Shown: positions 17,790 through 27,608 of the stretch, in pieces
How positions within the stretch are numbered: the stretch's first letter is position 1
Layout of the letters: each line of letters opens with the position of its first letter
Assembly: GCF_900128895.1 (NCBI RefSeq)
Contig: NZ_FSQW01000002.1
Location: 558,001 to 622,000 of the forward strand
Reading direction: 5' to 3'
Origin: Parasphingorhabdus marina DSM 22363
GTDB taxonomy: Bacteria; Pseudomonadota; Alphaproteobacteria; Sphingomonadales; Sphingomonadaceae
Length of the DNA: 64,000 bases
The notes under the pieces: generated by a model
What the model saw: only the letters and a program-made list of their open reading frames with translations
Told to the model about the DNA's origin: nothing
The model's database searches: none
Made by a program: the position numbers and the translations under genes

Positions 17790-18819
17790 GCTGTTGTGCG
17801 CGGTTTCGCTGACCGGTGCCCTGGCGGGCTGCGGTTCGTTTGACGGGGTAAATGACAATATGAGCCGGGGCCTTGAGCCCGCACCGGCTGCTCCTGCGGC
17901 CGCGGCATCCACCGGCATATCCGATTTTCCACAGAAGATCGGCGAACCCTATAAAGTCGGTGGCAAGACCTACACGCCCGAGGATGTCGCCAGCTATGAC
18001 AATGTCGGATATGCCAGCTGGTATGGCGAAGAACTGGCAGGCAATCCGACGGCCAATGGCGAGAAATTCAACCCGAACGGGATATCTGCCGCGCACAAGA
18101 CCCTGCCACTCCCCAGCTATGTCGAAGTCACCGCACTCGACACCGGTCGTACCATTCTGGTCCGCGTCAATGATCGCGGGCCGTTTACCAATGACCGGTT
18201 GATCGATCTTTCCTATGGTGCCGCGAGGCAACTGGGCATTGATCAGCAAGGCGTGGCTGGTGTGCGGGTCCGGAAAGTCAATCCCAACGAACAGGAACGA
18301 GCGGTCCTGCGCAATGGCGGCCAGGTGACAGAGCGCATTCCGACCCCCGATTCCCTGCTGACCATATTGCGGAAAAACCTCGCCAAACTGCCCCAACCGG
18401 CGGCTCCGGTGCGCCAGGCTACACGGAGCGCTGCGCCGGCGGGTGCGGTCAATACTAGCGGGGTCGGCGCGTCCTATGTGCCCCCAACGGGCAGGCCAAC
18501 CGGTTCATCCCGTGCTTCCGGTGACCGTTTCATCATCGAAAACCAGACTGGAGCCACCCAATCGCGTTCCACCGCGCCAGCCCCTCGTGCGGTCAGCACA
18601 GCCAGCGGTTTCGTGGTACAAGTTGCGGCATTCAGTAGCCGCGCGCGTGCCAATACTCTGGCCAACAAGATCGGTGCAAAGGTCATGTCCGATGGAACTG
18701 GCAAAATCTGGCGGGTCCGCTATGGGCCCTATGCCACCGAACGCGCGGCAGAGCAGGGGCTCAACGAAGCCCGGCGCCGCGGCTATGGCGGCGCACGTAT
18801 TCTTCGGGCCGGGAAATAG
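17773..18819 (+). CDS. rlpA: RlpA-like lipoprotein lytic transglycosylase with SPOR domain
   Basis: A 348-residue lipoprotein. The lipobox LAGC puts the lipidated cysteine at residue 20. The double-psi beta-barrel domain (GYASWYGEELAGNPTANGE, then VRVNDRGPF, DLSYGAARQLG) is followed by a Pro/Ala/Ser linker and a C-terminal SPOR domain (GFVVQVAAFSSRARANTLA). SPOR binds glycan strands that lack stem peptides at the septum. The gene sits between the MltB-like gene and a carboxypeptidase gene, so the run encodes septal cell-wall remodelling. Confidence 0.92.
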   Translation: MKFNLRLLCAVSLTGALAGCGSFDGVNDNMSRGLEPAPAAPAAAASTGISDFPQKIGEPYKVGGKTYTPEDVASYDNVGYASWYGEELAGNPTANGEKFNPNGISAAHKTLPLPSYVEVTALDTGRTILVRVNDRGPFTNDRLIDLSYGAARQLGIDQQGVAGVRVRKVNPNEQERAVLRNGGQVTERIPTPDSLLTILRKNLAKLPQPAAPVRQATRSAAPAGAVNTSGVGASYVPPTGRPTGSSRASGDRFIIENQTGATQSRSTAPAPRAVSTASGFVVQVAAFSSRARANTLANKIGAKVMSDGTGKIWRVRYGPYATERAAEQGLNEARRRGYGGARILRAGK

Positions 18820-18855
18820 AAAACAGGTCTAACTGCAAAGGAAACCGGAAATCTG

Positions 18856-20016
18856 ATGAACAAAAAGGCGTGGGCTTTTCTGCCCCTGATCATACTTCCC
18901 GCAACCAGTCTGGCCGCTCCCGCCTATGAGACCGACGCGCCCATTGCCTATATGACCGACCTGTCATCCGGTGCCGTGCTTTTCGAGAAAAATGCCGACC
19001 GGCAGATTCCGCCAGCTTCGATGGCCAAGATGATGACCGTCTATGTCGCCTTTGACCAAATCCAGCAGGGCAAGGTCGCGCTTGACAAAAAGGTCAAAAT
19101 TCAGCGCGCCACCTGGCAAAAATGGCAAGGGCAGGGGTCCACCATGTTTCTCGCCGCCGACGACACGCCAACGATCAAGGACCTGCTGCACGGCGTCATC
19201 ACCCTTTCGGGCAACGATGCGAGCGTTGTACTGGCGGAAACGCTGGGCGGGACCGAAGAGAATTTCGCACAGATCATGACCAAAACTGCGAAAAAGATCG
19301 GCATGTCCAACAGTCGTTTTGGCAACAGTACGGGCTGGCCGGATGAAGGCAAAACAATGGTTACGGCGCGGGATCTGGGGATCCTGGGAGCCAGACTGTC
19401 GAAAGATTTTCCGGACCTGTATGATGATTTCTTTGGTCTGTCCGAATTTACCTGGGGCAAGACCAATCAGGGCGATCCTATCACTCAGCCCAATCGCAAC
19501 CCGCTGCTCGGCAAGATTGATGGCGCGGATGGGCTGAAAACCGGCCATACCGAGGAAGCCGGTTACGGGTTTACCGGTTCGGCCAGGCAAAATGGCCGAC
19601 GCCTGGTCTCGGTGCTTGCCGGACTGGACAGCTATGGCGGCCGTATCGATGAGTCCGTGAAATTCATGAACTGGGGCTTCAATGCCTGGGAAACCCGTCC
19701 CTTGTTCAAGAAAGGCGACCGGATTCAGGCGGCAGAAGTGCAACTGGGCGATGCATCTGTTGTCAGCCTGGTGGCCCCCGCCGATCTGGCGGCAACCCTG
19801 CCCAAGGGTTCTGACGACGCCATCCGCATGAAAGTGCGCTATAATGGTCCGATCAAGGCACCAATCGCCGCGGGTCAGGAAATTGCTGTCCTTGAGGTGA
19901 TCGCAGGGGATTCCCAGCCACAGACCATGGCCCTCGTCGCCGGTGAGGCCGTTGGAGAAGCGGGCTTTTTTGACCGCGTATGGGCTGGTCTCAAATCTCT
20001 CCTCGGTCTAGCCTGA
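18856..20016 (+). CDS. D-alanyl-D-alanine carboxypeptidase (PBP5/6 family)
   Basis: A 386-residue exported serine carboxypeptidase that trims the terminal D-Ala of stem peptides. The signal peptide is residues 1 to about 20. The penicillin-binding motifs are all present: SMAK (SxxK nucleophile), SGN in LSGNDASVV, and KTG in GLKTGHTEEAG. The C-terminal PBP5-type domain is followed by a hydrophobic/amphipathic end (FDRVWAGLKSLLGLA) that fits membrane association. tmk starts 14 bases later. Confidence 0.93.
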   Translation: MNKKAWAFLPLIILPATSLAAPAYETDAPIAYMTDLSSGAVLFEKNADRQIPPASMAKMMTVYVAFDQIQQGKVALDKKVKIQRATWQKWQGQGSTMFLAADDTPTIKDLLHGVITLSGNDASVVLAETLGGTEENFAQIMTKTAKKIGMSNSRFGNSTGWPDEGKTMVTARDLGILGARLSKDFPDLYDDFFGLSEFTWGKTNQGDPITQPNRNPLLGKIDGADGLKTGHTEEAGYGFTGSARQNGRRLVSVLAGLDSYGGRIDESVKFMNWGFNAWETRPLFKKGDRIQAAEVQLGDASVVSLVAPADLAATLPKGSDDAIRMKVRYNGPIKAPIAAGQEIAVLEVIAGDSQPQTMALVAGEAVGEAGFFDRVWAGLKSLLGLA

Positions 20017-20030
20017 AGGATGGACAAGGC

Positions 20031-20663
20031 ATGACCGCCCCCGGACGTTTCATCAGCCTGGAAGGCGGCGAGGGAACTGGCAAGTCGACACAGGCCCGAG
20101 CCGTTGGCCAGGCTCTGGAATCACGCGGCCTGACCGTGCACCTCACCCGGGAACCGGGTGGTACCCCGGGTGCCGAAACAATCAGAGAGCTTCTCCTGAC
20201 GGGGCATGACGAAAAATGGAACATGCGAACCGAGGCTCTGCTTTTCGCCGCCGCGCGCGCGGAACATTGCGATTCTCTGATCAGGCCTGCCCTCGAAAAG
20301 GGTGAATGGGTGATCAGTGACCGCTTCCTCGACAGCAGCAGGGCCTATCAAAGCGTCAGCGGCGAACTGACGGATGCTGATATCCTGGCGATCCACGATG
20401 TCGGAAGCAGAGGACTGCTGCCGGACCGGACGTTCGTGCTCGACATACCGGAGGAAGTGGCAAGCCGTCGCGCCCATGCCCGCGATCGTGGCGAGAGCGA
20501 TCGCATTGGCGGTCGCGATTCCGGCTATCACCGGCAGGTTATGGAAAAATTCCGCCAATATGCCGCCGATGAACCCGGGCGGGTCCGGCTGATCGAGGCG
20601 TCAGGACTGCCCGAGGATGTGACCGCGTCCATCCTGGAAGATCTGAGCGATTTGCTGGGGTGA
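20031..20663 (+). CDS. tmk: Thymidylate kinase
   Basis: A 210-residue nucleoside monophosphate kinase (dTMP to dTDP). The P-loop GGEGTGKST is at the start, TREPGGTPGAE is the DRX/TREP region, and a LID-like stretch (HARDRGESDRIGGRD) follows. I chose the ATG at 20031; the in-frame upstream start overlaps the carboxypeptidase gene. It is followed after four bases by holB, a common pairing. Confidence 0.93.
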   Translation: MTAPGRFISLEGGEGTGKSTQARAVGQALESRGLTVHLTREPGGTPGAETIRELLLTGHDEKWNMRTEALLFAAARAEHCDSLIRPALEKGEWVISDRFLDSSRAYQSVSGELTDADILAIHDVGSRGLLPDRTFVLDIPEEVASRRAHARDRGESDRIGGRDSGYHRQVMEKFRQYAADEPGRVRLIEASGLPEDVTASILEDLSDLLG

Positions 20664-20667
20664 TGTC

Positions 20668-21711
20668 ATGACGTCATTTGCTCCGGATACCCTATTGGGA
20701 CATGATCAGGCGAAACGGGTGTTCGCATCTGCTTTCGAAAAAGGCACGCTCCATCATGCATGGATACTTGCTGGCCCGAAAGGCCTGGGCAAGGCCGGTT
20801 TCGCGCGGCAGGCTGCGCAATTCCTGCTGGAATCGGATCGGCATTCACCGGCACCATCAAATCGCCTGGAAATTGATGCTGAAAGCCAGGCTGCGAGATT
20901 GCTCGCCGCAGGCTCACATCCCGATTTCCGGTTGCTGCAACGCGGAGGGAAGTCCGACAAGGAAGACAAAAAGGCGAGAGAAAGCGGCATTGAATCGCTC
21001 GAGGCACATGAACTGAAACGCAATATCTCGATCGACCAGGTGCGCAGTCTGCAATCGCTCTTCAACACTCAGGCTTCGATCGCCTCCCATCGCGTGGTGA
21101 TCATTGATGCGATCGACGATCTTGAGCGGGGAGGGGCCAACGCCCTGCTCAAGAATCTTGAGGAACCGCCTCTAAAGACTGTATTTTTACTTGTCAGTCA
21201 CACGCCGGAGCGATTGCTGCCGACGATCCGTTCCCGATGCCAGATTTTGCGGTTTGAACCGCTGGATGACGCACAGATGCGAGAAGTTCTCCAACAGCTG
21301 GCACCAGATCTGGACAATCCGGAAACCGAGGCTTTGATCCGCGCAGGGAAGGGGGCGCCGGGACGCGCCCTGCAATATGTCGATGCGGGTCTGGCTGAGC
21401 TGGAACAACTCGCCATGCAGATCCTTGAGAGTGGAGATCCGGACAACAGGATCAGAAATGATCTGGCCCGCAAACTGTCGCTCAAAGCCGCAACGGCACG
21501 ATATCACGCCTTTCTGGACCTCGTTCCCGGACTGGTAGCGGACCATGTTCGATCGAACCGGGACTCTGACAGAATTCGGGCAATAGAAACATGGCAGGAA
21601 ATCTGCGATCTGGCGGGTATGGCGGTTCCAAAGGCACTTGATAGTCAGGCCGTTATATTCCGCCTGGCCAGCATGATGGGATCGCTTGCCCTCCGGCGGG
21701 AGCCCGCATAA
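20668..21711 (+). CDS. holB: DNA polymerase III delta' subunit
   Basis: A 347-residue clamp-loader subunit. The degenerate P-loop (AGPKGLGKAGFA) fits a non-ATP-binding delta' subunit, and TIRSRCQILRF contains the conserved SRC motif that acts in trans on the neighbouring ATPase site. A HNALLKNLEEPP-like sequence (ANALLKNLEEPPLKT) supports AAA+ clamp-loader identity. It sits in the common order tmk-holB-metG-tatD. Confidence 0.92.
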   Translation: MTSFAPDTLLGHDQAKRVFASAFEKGTLHHAWILAGPKGLGKAGFARQAAQFLLESDRHSPAPSNRLEIDAESQAARLLAAGSHPDFRLLQRGGKSDKEDKKARESGIESLEAHELKRNISIDQVRSLQSLFNTQASIASHRVVIIDAIDDLERGGANALLKNLEEPPLKTVFLLVSHTPERLLPTIRSRCQILRFEPLDDAQMREVLQQLAPDLDNPETEALIRAGKGAPGRALQYVDAGLAELEQLAMQILESGDPDNRIRNDLARKLSLKAATARYHAFLDLVPGLVADHVRSNRDSDRIRAIETWQEICDLAGMAVPKALDSQAVIFRLASMMGSLALRREPA

Positions 21712-21758
21712 AGAAGGCCCTGAACGGCTGTTCGGAGCCGGATTCGAGAAAGAATTTC

Positions 21759-23333
21759 ATGTCGCAACCCTATTATATCACAACAGCTATCAGCTATCCC
21801 AACGGACCACCCCATATCGGGCACGCTTATGAAGCCGTCGCCACCGATGCCCTGGCGCGTTTTCACCGGATGGCAGGCCGCGATGTGCGCTTCCAGACGG
21901 GAACTGACGAACATGGTCTGAAAATGGCGCAGGCAGCCGCGAAGAAAGGCGTACCGCCTCAGGTGCTGGCCGACGAAATGGCCGGCTATTTCATCGAAAT
22001 GACCAAAAAACTGGACATATCGCATGATCGTTTCATCCGGACGTCAGAAACTGATCATCATGCAGCCAGCCAGGCGATCTGGTCAGCAATGGAAGCCAAC
22101 GGTGACCTGTACCTCGACAAATATGAAGGCTGGTACTCGGTTCGCGACGAAGCCTATTATGATGAAAGCGAGCTGGTGACAGCCGAAGGCGAGGGGGGTG
22201 AGACGGAAAAACTGTCGCCTCAGGGCACGCCTGTTGAATGGACCGTCGAGGAAAGCTGGTTTTTCCGGCTGTCCAGATATCAGGAACCATTGCTCAAATT
22301 GTTTCGGGAAAACTCCGGATTTCTGAAACCGGACAGCCGTCGCAACGAAATGATCAGGTTCGTCGAAGGCGGTCTGAAGGATCTGTCGATTTCCCGTACA
22401 AGTTTCGACTGGGGGGTGAAAGTCCCCGGTGCAGAAAATCACGTCATGTATGTCTGGGTGGACGCACTGACAAATTATCTCACCGGTCTGGGTTATCCTG
22501 CAGAAACAGAGGATTATCCGAAATACTGGACCGCCGGTGGCGACATCACGCATATCATCGGCAAAGATATTGTCCGGTTTCACAGCGTGTACTGGCCGGC
22601 CTTTCTGATGAGCGCCGGATTGCCTCTGCCGAAACAGGTTTTTGGTCACGGGTTCCTGCTCAATCGCGGGGAAAAAATGTCGAAATCTGTCGGCAATGTC
22701 GTCGATCCCTTGAATCTGGCCGATAAATTCGGTGTGGATCAGCTTCGCTATTTCCTGTTGTCAGATGTGATTTTCGGCAAGGACGGCAGCTATTCGGCCG
22801 AAATGATCGTCACCCGGACCAATGCCGATCTGGCCAATAATTTCGGCAATCTGGCGCAGCGCAGCCTGTCGATGATTGCCAAAAACTGCGATGGAAAAAT
22901 CCCCCAACCCGGCGAAGCCACAGAGGCAGAAAAGAGTCTTTTGAAGGATTTGCAGACGTGTTTTCACGCCGTGACAGAACTGCTGGCGAGCGATGAATTG
23001 CCTATTCACGCCGCCATTGACCTGATCCGGGAACGGCTGAGCGCTTCCAACCAGTATTTCGCCGATCAGGAGCCCTGGGCCTTGCGAAAAACCGACCCGG
23101 CGCGCGCGGATACGGTGCTCTACTACACGGCGGAGTCCATACGCCGGCTGGCCATATTGCTGCGCTGGGTTATTCCGGACAGTTGCGACAAGATGCTGGA
23201 TGTCTTGAACCAGCCCAGGGACGCCAGGAATTTCGATCATCTGGAACAATTGCTGGAGCCCGGAACCGAAATTTCCAAACCCAGCCCGATATTTCCGCGC
23301 CTCGAGCTGCCGGCAGCCACCGAGGAGGCCTGA
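21759..23333 (+). CDS. metG: Methionyl-tRNA synthetase
   Basis: A class I synthetase of 524 residues. The HIGH motif is HIGH in PPHIGHAYEA (about residue 18), and the KMSKS loop is EKMSKSVGNVVDP (about 308-320). There is no C-terminal EMAP/tRNA-binding extension, so it is the short type. It charges initiator and elongator tRNA-Met. tatD starts five bases downstream. Confidence 0.95.
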   Translation: MSQPYYITTAISYPNGPPHIGHAYEAVATDALARFHRMAGRDVRFQTGTDEHGLKMAQAAAKKGVPPQVLADEMAGYFIEMTKKLDISHDRFIRTSETDHHAASQAIWSAMEANGDLYLDKYEGWYSVRDEAYYDESELVTAEGEGGETEKLSPQGTPVEWTVEESWFFRLSRYQEPLLKLFRENSGFLKPDSRRNEMIRFVEGGLKDLSISRTSFDWGVKVPGAENHVMYVWVDALTNYLTGLGYPAETEDYPKYWTAGGDITHIIGKDIVRFHSVYWPAFLMSAGLPLPKQVFGHGFLLNRGEKMSKSVGNVVDPLNLADKFGVDQLRYFLLSDVIFGKDGSYSAEMIVTRTNADLANNFGNLAQRSLSMIAKNCDGKIPQPGEATEAEKSLLKDLQTCFHAVTELLASDELPIHAAIDLIRERLSASNQYFADQEPWALRKTDPARADTVLYYTAESIRRLAILLRWVIPDSCDKMLDVLNQPRDARNFDHLEQLLEPGTEISKPSPIFPRLELPAATEEA

Positions 23334-23338
23334 TCCGC

Positions 23339-24115
23339 ATGCTGGTCGATAGCCATTGCCATCTCAACTACAAGGGCCTGATCGAGGAGCAGGATGCTGT
23401 CCTTGCAAGGGCCCGGGAAAGCGGCGTAACCGCCATGCTCAACATTTCGACCCGGGAATCGGAATGGAGCGATATTGTTGCCACGGCCAATCGCGAAAAG
23501 GATGTCTGGTCCAGCATTGGCATTCATCCGCATGAGGCCGATTCCCATCCGGATGTCGATCTGGCGAAGCTCGTGAAACAGGCAGATCAGGAGCGGGTTG
23601 TTGCCATCGGAGAAACCGGGCTCGACTATTATTATGATCACAGCGACCGGGAACGCCAGAAACAGAGTTTCCGGACCCATATTCATGCCGCCCGCGAAAC
23701 CGGATTGCCGATAATTGTGCACACGCGGGATGCCGAAGACGATACGGCTGCGATCATGGCCGAAGAGATGGAGCAGGGCGCCTATACCGGTGTCATCCAC
23801 TGCTTCACGGCGAGTGAAAACTTTGCCCGGAAAGCCTTGAATATGGGGCTGTATATCTCGATTTCCGGAATCGTGACGTTCAAAAATGCCAAGGATCTGC
23901 AGGAAACCGCAGCAAACCTGCCCGGCGACAGGTTGCTAGTGGAAACAGATGCCCCGTTTCTCGCTCCGGTACCGCACCGGGGGAAAACCGGTGAACCGGC
24001 ATTTGTCGCCGATACAGCACGTTTTCTGGCGGAACTCCGGGGTGAGGAATATTCCGAACTCTGCGATTCAACTTCCCGGAATTTCTACCGGCTTTTCAGC
24101 AAAGCCAAGCCGTGA
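23339..24115 (+). CDS. tatD: TatD-family metal-dependent hydrolase
   Basis: A 258-residue amidohydrolase-fold protein with DSHCHLN, GETGLDYYYDHS and VETDAPFLAPVPHRGK motifs of TatD DNases. Family members are 3'-5' exonucleases or D-aminoacyl-tRNA-related hydrolases; the physiological role is often unclear. I chose the ATG at 23339 (MLVDSHCHL). The stop overlaps the start of the next gene (GTGA), so coupling is likely. Confidence 0.9.
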   Translation: MLVDSHCHLNYKGLIEEQDAVLARARESGVTAMLNISTRESEWSDIVATANREKDVWSSIGIHPHEADSHPDVDLAKLVKQADQERVVAIGETGLDYYYDHSDRERQKQSFRTHIHAARETGLPIIVHTRDAEDDTAAIMAEEMEQGAYTGVIHCFTASENFARKALNMGLYISISGIVTFKNAKDLQETAANLPGDRLLVETDAPFLAPVPHRGKTGEPAFVADTARFLAELRGEEYSELCDSTSRNFYRLFSKAKP

Positions 24116-24876
24116 GAGCAACCATACTCGGTTGCGGAACCTCTTCGGGCGTGCCGCGTATCGGTAATGACTGGGGTGATTGTAATCCCGAAGAACCCAA
24201 AAACAGACGCAGCCGGGTCTCGATTTTGGTGGAGTCGGAAACGACAAATATTCTGGTCGATACGTCACCGGATTTGCGCAACCAGTTACTGGCTTGTGAA
24301 ATCACTACAGTCGACAATGTGATATGGACCCATGACCACGCGGATCATTGCCATGGCATTGATGACTTGCGGCAGATATTTCACAATCGGCGCGAACCGA
24401 TCCCCGGTTATGCGCGCTCTTTTGCCCTGGACAGCCTGAAGACACGATTCTCCTATGTGTTCAAGGGTCACAGCTATTATCCCACGATTTGCGAAGCGCA
24501 GGTTCTGGAAGACACGCAGACCATCGGGGATATGACCGTAACCTGTGTTGACCAGCCACATGGCGGCATCACGTCCACCGGATTGCGTTTTGAGCATGGT
24601 GGCAAGTCTGTCTGCTATGCCACTGATTTCGGTGAAGTCAGCGATGAAATGCGTGATCTGTATCGCAATTGCGATCTGTTCATTGTCGATGCGTTGCGCG
24701 AAAAGCCGCATCCGACCCATGCCCATCTGCAGATGACGCTGGACCTGATCCAAGATGTTCAGCCAGGTTTCACGCTGCTCACACATATGGACAAATCGAT
24801 GGACTATAATCGTCTCGCATCTATGCTGCCGGAAACCATTGCTCCGGCATATGACGGATGCATCCAAGAGATATGA
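24112..24876 (+). CDS. MBL-fold metallohydrolase (PhnP/RNase Z-like)
   Basis: A 254-residue metallo-beta-lactamase-fold enzyme with the metal motif HDHADHCHG and upstream GCGTSSGVPRIG, as in PhnP-type cyclic phosphodiesterases and related hydrolases. A pair of sites later in the chain (ATDFGE, LLTHMDKS) supply the remaining ligands. No phn genes are nearby, so phosphonate metabolism is not implied. The start is GTG at 24112, overlapping the tatD stop. It is often found after tatD in alphaproteobacteria. Confidence 0.88.
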   Translation: MRATILGCGTSSGVPRIGNDWGDCNPEEPKNRRSRVSILVESETTNILVDTSPDLRNQLLACEITTVDNVIWTHDHADHCHGIDDLRQIFHNRREPIPGYARSFALDSLKTRFSYVFKGHSYYPTICEAQVLEDTQTIGDMTVTCVDQPHGGITSTGLRFEHGGKSVCYATDFGEVSDEMRDLYRNCDLFIVDALREKPHPTHAHLQMTLDLIQDVQPGFTLLTHMDKSMDYNRLASMLPETIAPAYDGCIQEI

Positions 24877-24877
24877 C

Positions 24878-25486
24878 ATGACCGAAGATCAAAATATCAA
24901 TCTGGTATTCGCCATAGGCGCCCTGGTCCTTGTCGCCAGCGCGCTGTTTTCCCGGCGAATTGGTCTGGGAGAAATGATCCGGTCGGCGCTGGCCTGGGTG
25001 GCCATATTTGCGGTCTTCATAGTTGCATTTACTTATCGTGATGAGCTGACCGGTGTGTGGTACCGGGTCACAGAAGAGCTCACCGGTGCCAGCAACCAGA
25101 ATGTTGTCGGTACGACGCTGCGCATCCGCCAGTCGATGGACGGCCATTTCTGGGTGAATGCACAGGTGAACGATACGCCGGTACGTTTTCTGATCGACAG
25201 CGGCGCCACGACAACCGCTATGAATCTGAATACGGCGCGCGCAGCGGGTATTGAAATCAATGAAGGTGGCTTTCCGGCATATGTATCAACCGCCAACGGC
25301 ACCGTCGAAGTACGCCGGGGCCGTATTCAGTCTCTGGATCTCGATCTCATGGCCGCTTCGGATTTTCCGGTTATCGTGGCGGAAGAATTTGGCGATACCA
25401 ATGTGTTGGGAATGAACTTTCTGTCGGCAATGAAGAGCTGGCGGGTGGAGGGCAATGAGATGATCCTTGAACCTCCGGGCTCCTGA
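24878..25486 (+). CDS. Membrane-anchored retropepsin-like aspartic protease
   Basis: A 202-residue protein with two N-terminal hydrophobic segments (NLVFAIGALVLVASALF and ALAWVAIFAVFIVAFTY) and a single aspartic-protease lobe. The active-site motif is FLIDSGATTTAMN, and NVLGMNFL is the second conserved element. Single-lobe enzymes must dimerise. The lobe probably faces the periplasm. The ATG at 24878 follows the MBL gene stop by one base. The biological substrate is unknown. Confidence 0.85.
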   Translation: MTEDQNINLVFAIGALVLVASALFSRRIGLGEMIRSALAWVAIFAVFIVAFTYRDELTGVWYRVTEELTGASNQNVVGTTLRIRQSMDGHFWVNAQVNDTPVRFLIDSGATTTAMNLNTARAAGIEINEGGFPAYVSTANGTVEVRRGRIQSLDLDLMAASDFPVIVAEEFGDTNVLGMNFLSAMKSWRVEGNEMILEPPGS

Positions 25487-25545
25487 TAGCGAATATAATT
25501 TAACATAATATATATTATCAACCTTAAATACCTGAGCCGATCTTC

Positions 25546-26304
25546 ATGGAAAATACCCAAACAATAGCTCCCCTGCTGGAAATCATGCGACGATTGCGTG
25601 ATCCGGAAGACGGCTGCGAATGGGACACAGTGCAGACTTTTGAAACCATCGCGCCATATACGATTGAGGAAGCCTATGAAGTCGCGGATGCGATTGAGCG
25701 CAAGGACATCGACGCACTGCGCGACGAACTGGGTGATCTCTTGCTGCAGGTTGTCTTTCACAGTCAGATCGCCAGTGATGACGATCATTTTACCTTTCAG
25801 GACGTTGTCGACGGCATATGCGACAAAATGACACGTCGGCATCCACACATATTTGGCGCCAGTGATACATCGCCTGGCTGGGAACAGATCAAGGCAGATG
25901 AACGGGCCGCCGATGGCAAGGCGAGGACGCTTGATGGCGTTGCTCTGGCCCTGCCCGCCTTGTTGCGTGCGCAAAAAATCCAGAAACGCGCGGCCAGGGT
26001 CGGTTTTGACTGGCCGGATATTGCTCCGGTCAAGGCCAAGCTGCTCGAAGAACTTGAAGAAGTTGAACAGGCGCAAAACGAGGAAGAGCTGCACGATGAG
26101 CTCGGAGACTTGTTGTTTGCCGCCGTCAATCTCGCCCGCCATCACAAGGTTGATGCCGAACAAGCCCTGCGAGATGCGACGGCGAAGTTTTCAACCCGTT
26201 TCAACAAGGTCGAAGAGACCGTTGAACAGGACATGAAAGACATGACAATCGATGAACTGGAAGAAGCCTGGCAACAGGTGAAGGCCTCTCTGCGGTCTGC
26301 CTGA
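25546..26304 (+). CDS. mazG: Nucleoside triphosphate pyrophosphohydrolase MazG
   Basis: A 252-residue protein with two MazG/all-alpha NTP-PPase domains (MRRLRDPEDGCEWD near the start, ELGDLLLQVVFHSQIA, then a second EELHDELGDLLFAAVN). It hydrolyses NTPs to NMPs plus pyrophosphate, cleansing the pool or lowering (p)ppGpp. It starts after an AT-rich 59-base gap and meets hflX end to end with no spacer. No mazEF toxin pair is present. Confidence 0.92.
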   Translation: MENTQTIAPLLEIMRRLRDPEDGCEWDTVQTFETIAPYTIEEAYEVADAIERKDIDALRDELGDLLLQVVFHSQIASDDDHFTFQDVVDGICDKMTRRHPHIFGASDTSPGWEQIKADERAADGKARTLDGVALALPALLRAQKIQKRAARVGFDWPDIAPVKAKLLEELEEVEQAQNEEELHDELGDLLFAAVNLARHHKVDAEQALRDATAKFSTRFNKVEETVEQDMKDMTIDELEEAWQQVKASLRSA

Positions 26305-27606
26305 TCAGCTTTCCAGTTGTTTGAACCGGCCCCAGTTTCTTTTCGACATTTTCACCGCAAGAACCAGCGCCCCCTGCGCTTCTTCGGTTTCCAGCACCCG
26401 CCCATTTTCATGCAGCCAGGCCAGACGCTTGCCGTCTGACATGTCCAGAGTTACGGTTTCCACATCGTGGTTTAGCGAAAGATTCCGTGAAATCATCTGA
26501 ACCAGTTGATCAACGCCCTCACCGGTTATGGCAGATATGGGACACACATGTTCAGGAATGTCATCAGGTATCTGAACAGAAAGAGGGTCTGCGTCATTGA
26601 GCAGATCGATCTTGTTCCAGGCTTCAATGATCTGGGCGCCCTCACCAGTTTCCAGATCCACCCCCAATTCCCGCAGGATATGCTCGACATCTTTCGCCTG
26701 ATCATCGCTCGCGGCATGTGAGATATCGCGGACATGGACAATGATGTCTGCTGCAGTCACTTCTTCCAGTGTTGCCCGAAAAGCCGCCACCAGCTGGGTG
26801 GGAAGGTCTGACACAAATCCCACCGTATCAGAGAGAATGGCCTTGTCATAACCCGGCAGCGGAAATTCCCGCATTGTCGGATCAAGCGTCGCGAACAATA
26901 GGTCTTCGGCAAAAACCCCGGCACCGGTCAGGCGGTTGAACAGTGTCGACTTGCCGGCATTGGTATAACCCACGAGGGCAATGACTGGCCACGGAGCCTT
27001 CTGACGCCGCGAGCGATGGAGGGTCCGCGTTTTGCGCAAATGAGAAAGGTCTTTCCGCAACTTGGCCATGCGGTCACGGATCATCCGACGGTCGGACTCG
27101 ATCTGGGTCTCGCCCGGACCACCCAGAAACCCGAAGCCACCGCGCTGCCTTTCGAGGTGGGTCCAGCTGCGTACCAGTCGGCCCGCCTGATAGTCGAGAT
27201 GGGCCAGTTCAACCTGCAACCGACCTTCAGCCGTGGCTGCCCGCGCACCAAAAATTTCAAGGATCAGTCCCGTCCGGTCGATCACCTTGACCTTGAGCTC
27301 TTCCTCCAGATTGCGCTGCTGGATCGCGGTCAGCGTTCCATCGACGATCAATATTGTGGCGTCGTCCTGGGCAAGAATCGTCTTGATCTCGCGCACCTGA
27401 CCAGACCCGAATAACGTTCCCGGCTTGGGTGCGCGAATGGTGAAGGCGCGGGTTGATGTCGCTTCCAGCCCGATAGCCAGTGCCAGACCCGCCGCCTCTT
27501 CCAGGCGATATTCCAGATGATTTCCGGATATCGCGCCCAGATCGGGATGAACGATCAGCGCGCGATCGGTGCTACCGTCCAGTCCGTCTTTTTCAAATGG
27601 GATCAA
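26305..27606 (-). CDS. hflX: GTPase HflX
   Basis: A 433-residue ribosome-associated GTPase. The N-terminal HflX domain ends in the coiled-coil-like stretch with SDRRMIRDRMAKL and GGPGETQIE. The G domain has P-loop GYTNAGKST and DTVGFVSDLP (G3). It splits stalled or heat-damaged ribosomes. The start is TTG at 27606, only two bases after the hfq stop, so it is translated from the same message. hfq-hflX adjacency is widespread. Confidence 0.93.
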   Translation of the reverse strand: MIPFEKDGLDGSTDRALIVHPDLGAISGNHLEYRLEEAAGLALAIGLEATSTRAFTIRAPKPGTLFGSGQVREIKTILAQDDATILIVDGTLTAIQQRNLEEELKVKVIDRTGLILEIFGARAATAEGRLQVELAHLDYQAGRLVRSWTHLERQRGGFGFLGGPGETQIESDRRMIRDRMAKLRKDLSHLRKTRTLHRSRRQKAPWPVIALVGYTNAGKSTLFNRLTGAGVFAEDLLFATLDPTMREFPLPGYDKAILSDTVGFVSDLPTQLVAAFRATLEEVTAADIIVHVRDISHAASDDQAKDVEHILRELGVDLETGEGAQIIEAWNKIDLLNDADPLSVQIPDDIPEHVCPISAITGEGVDQLVQMISRNLSLNHDVETVTLDMSDGKRLAWLHENGRVLETEEAQGALVLAVKMSKRNWGRFKQLES

Positions 27607-27608
27607 AG

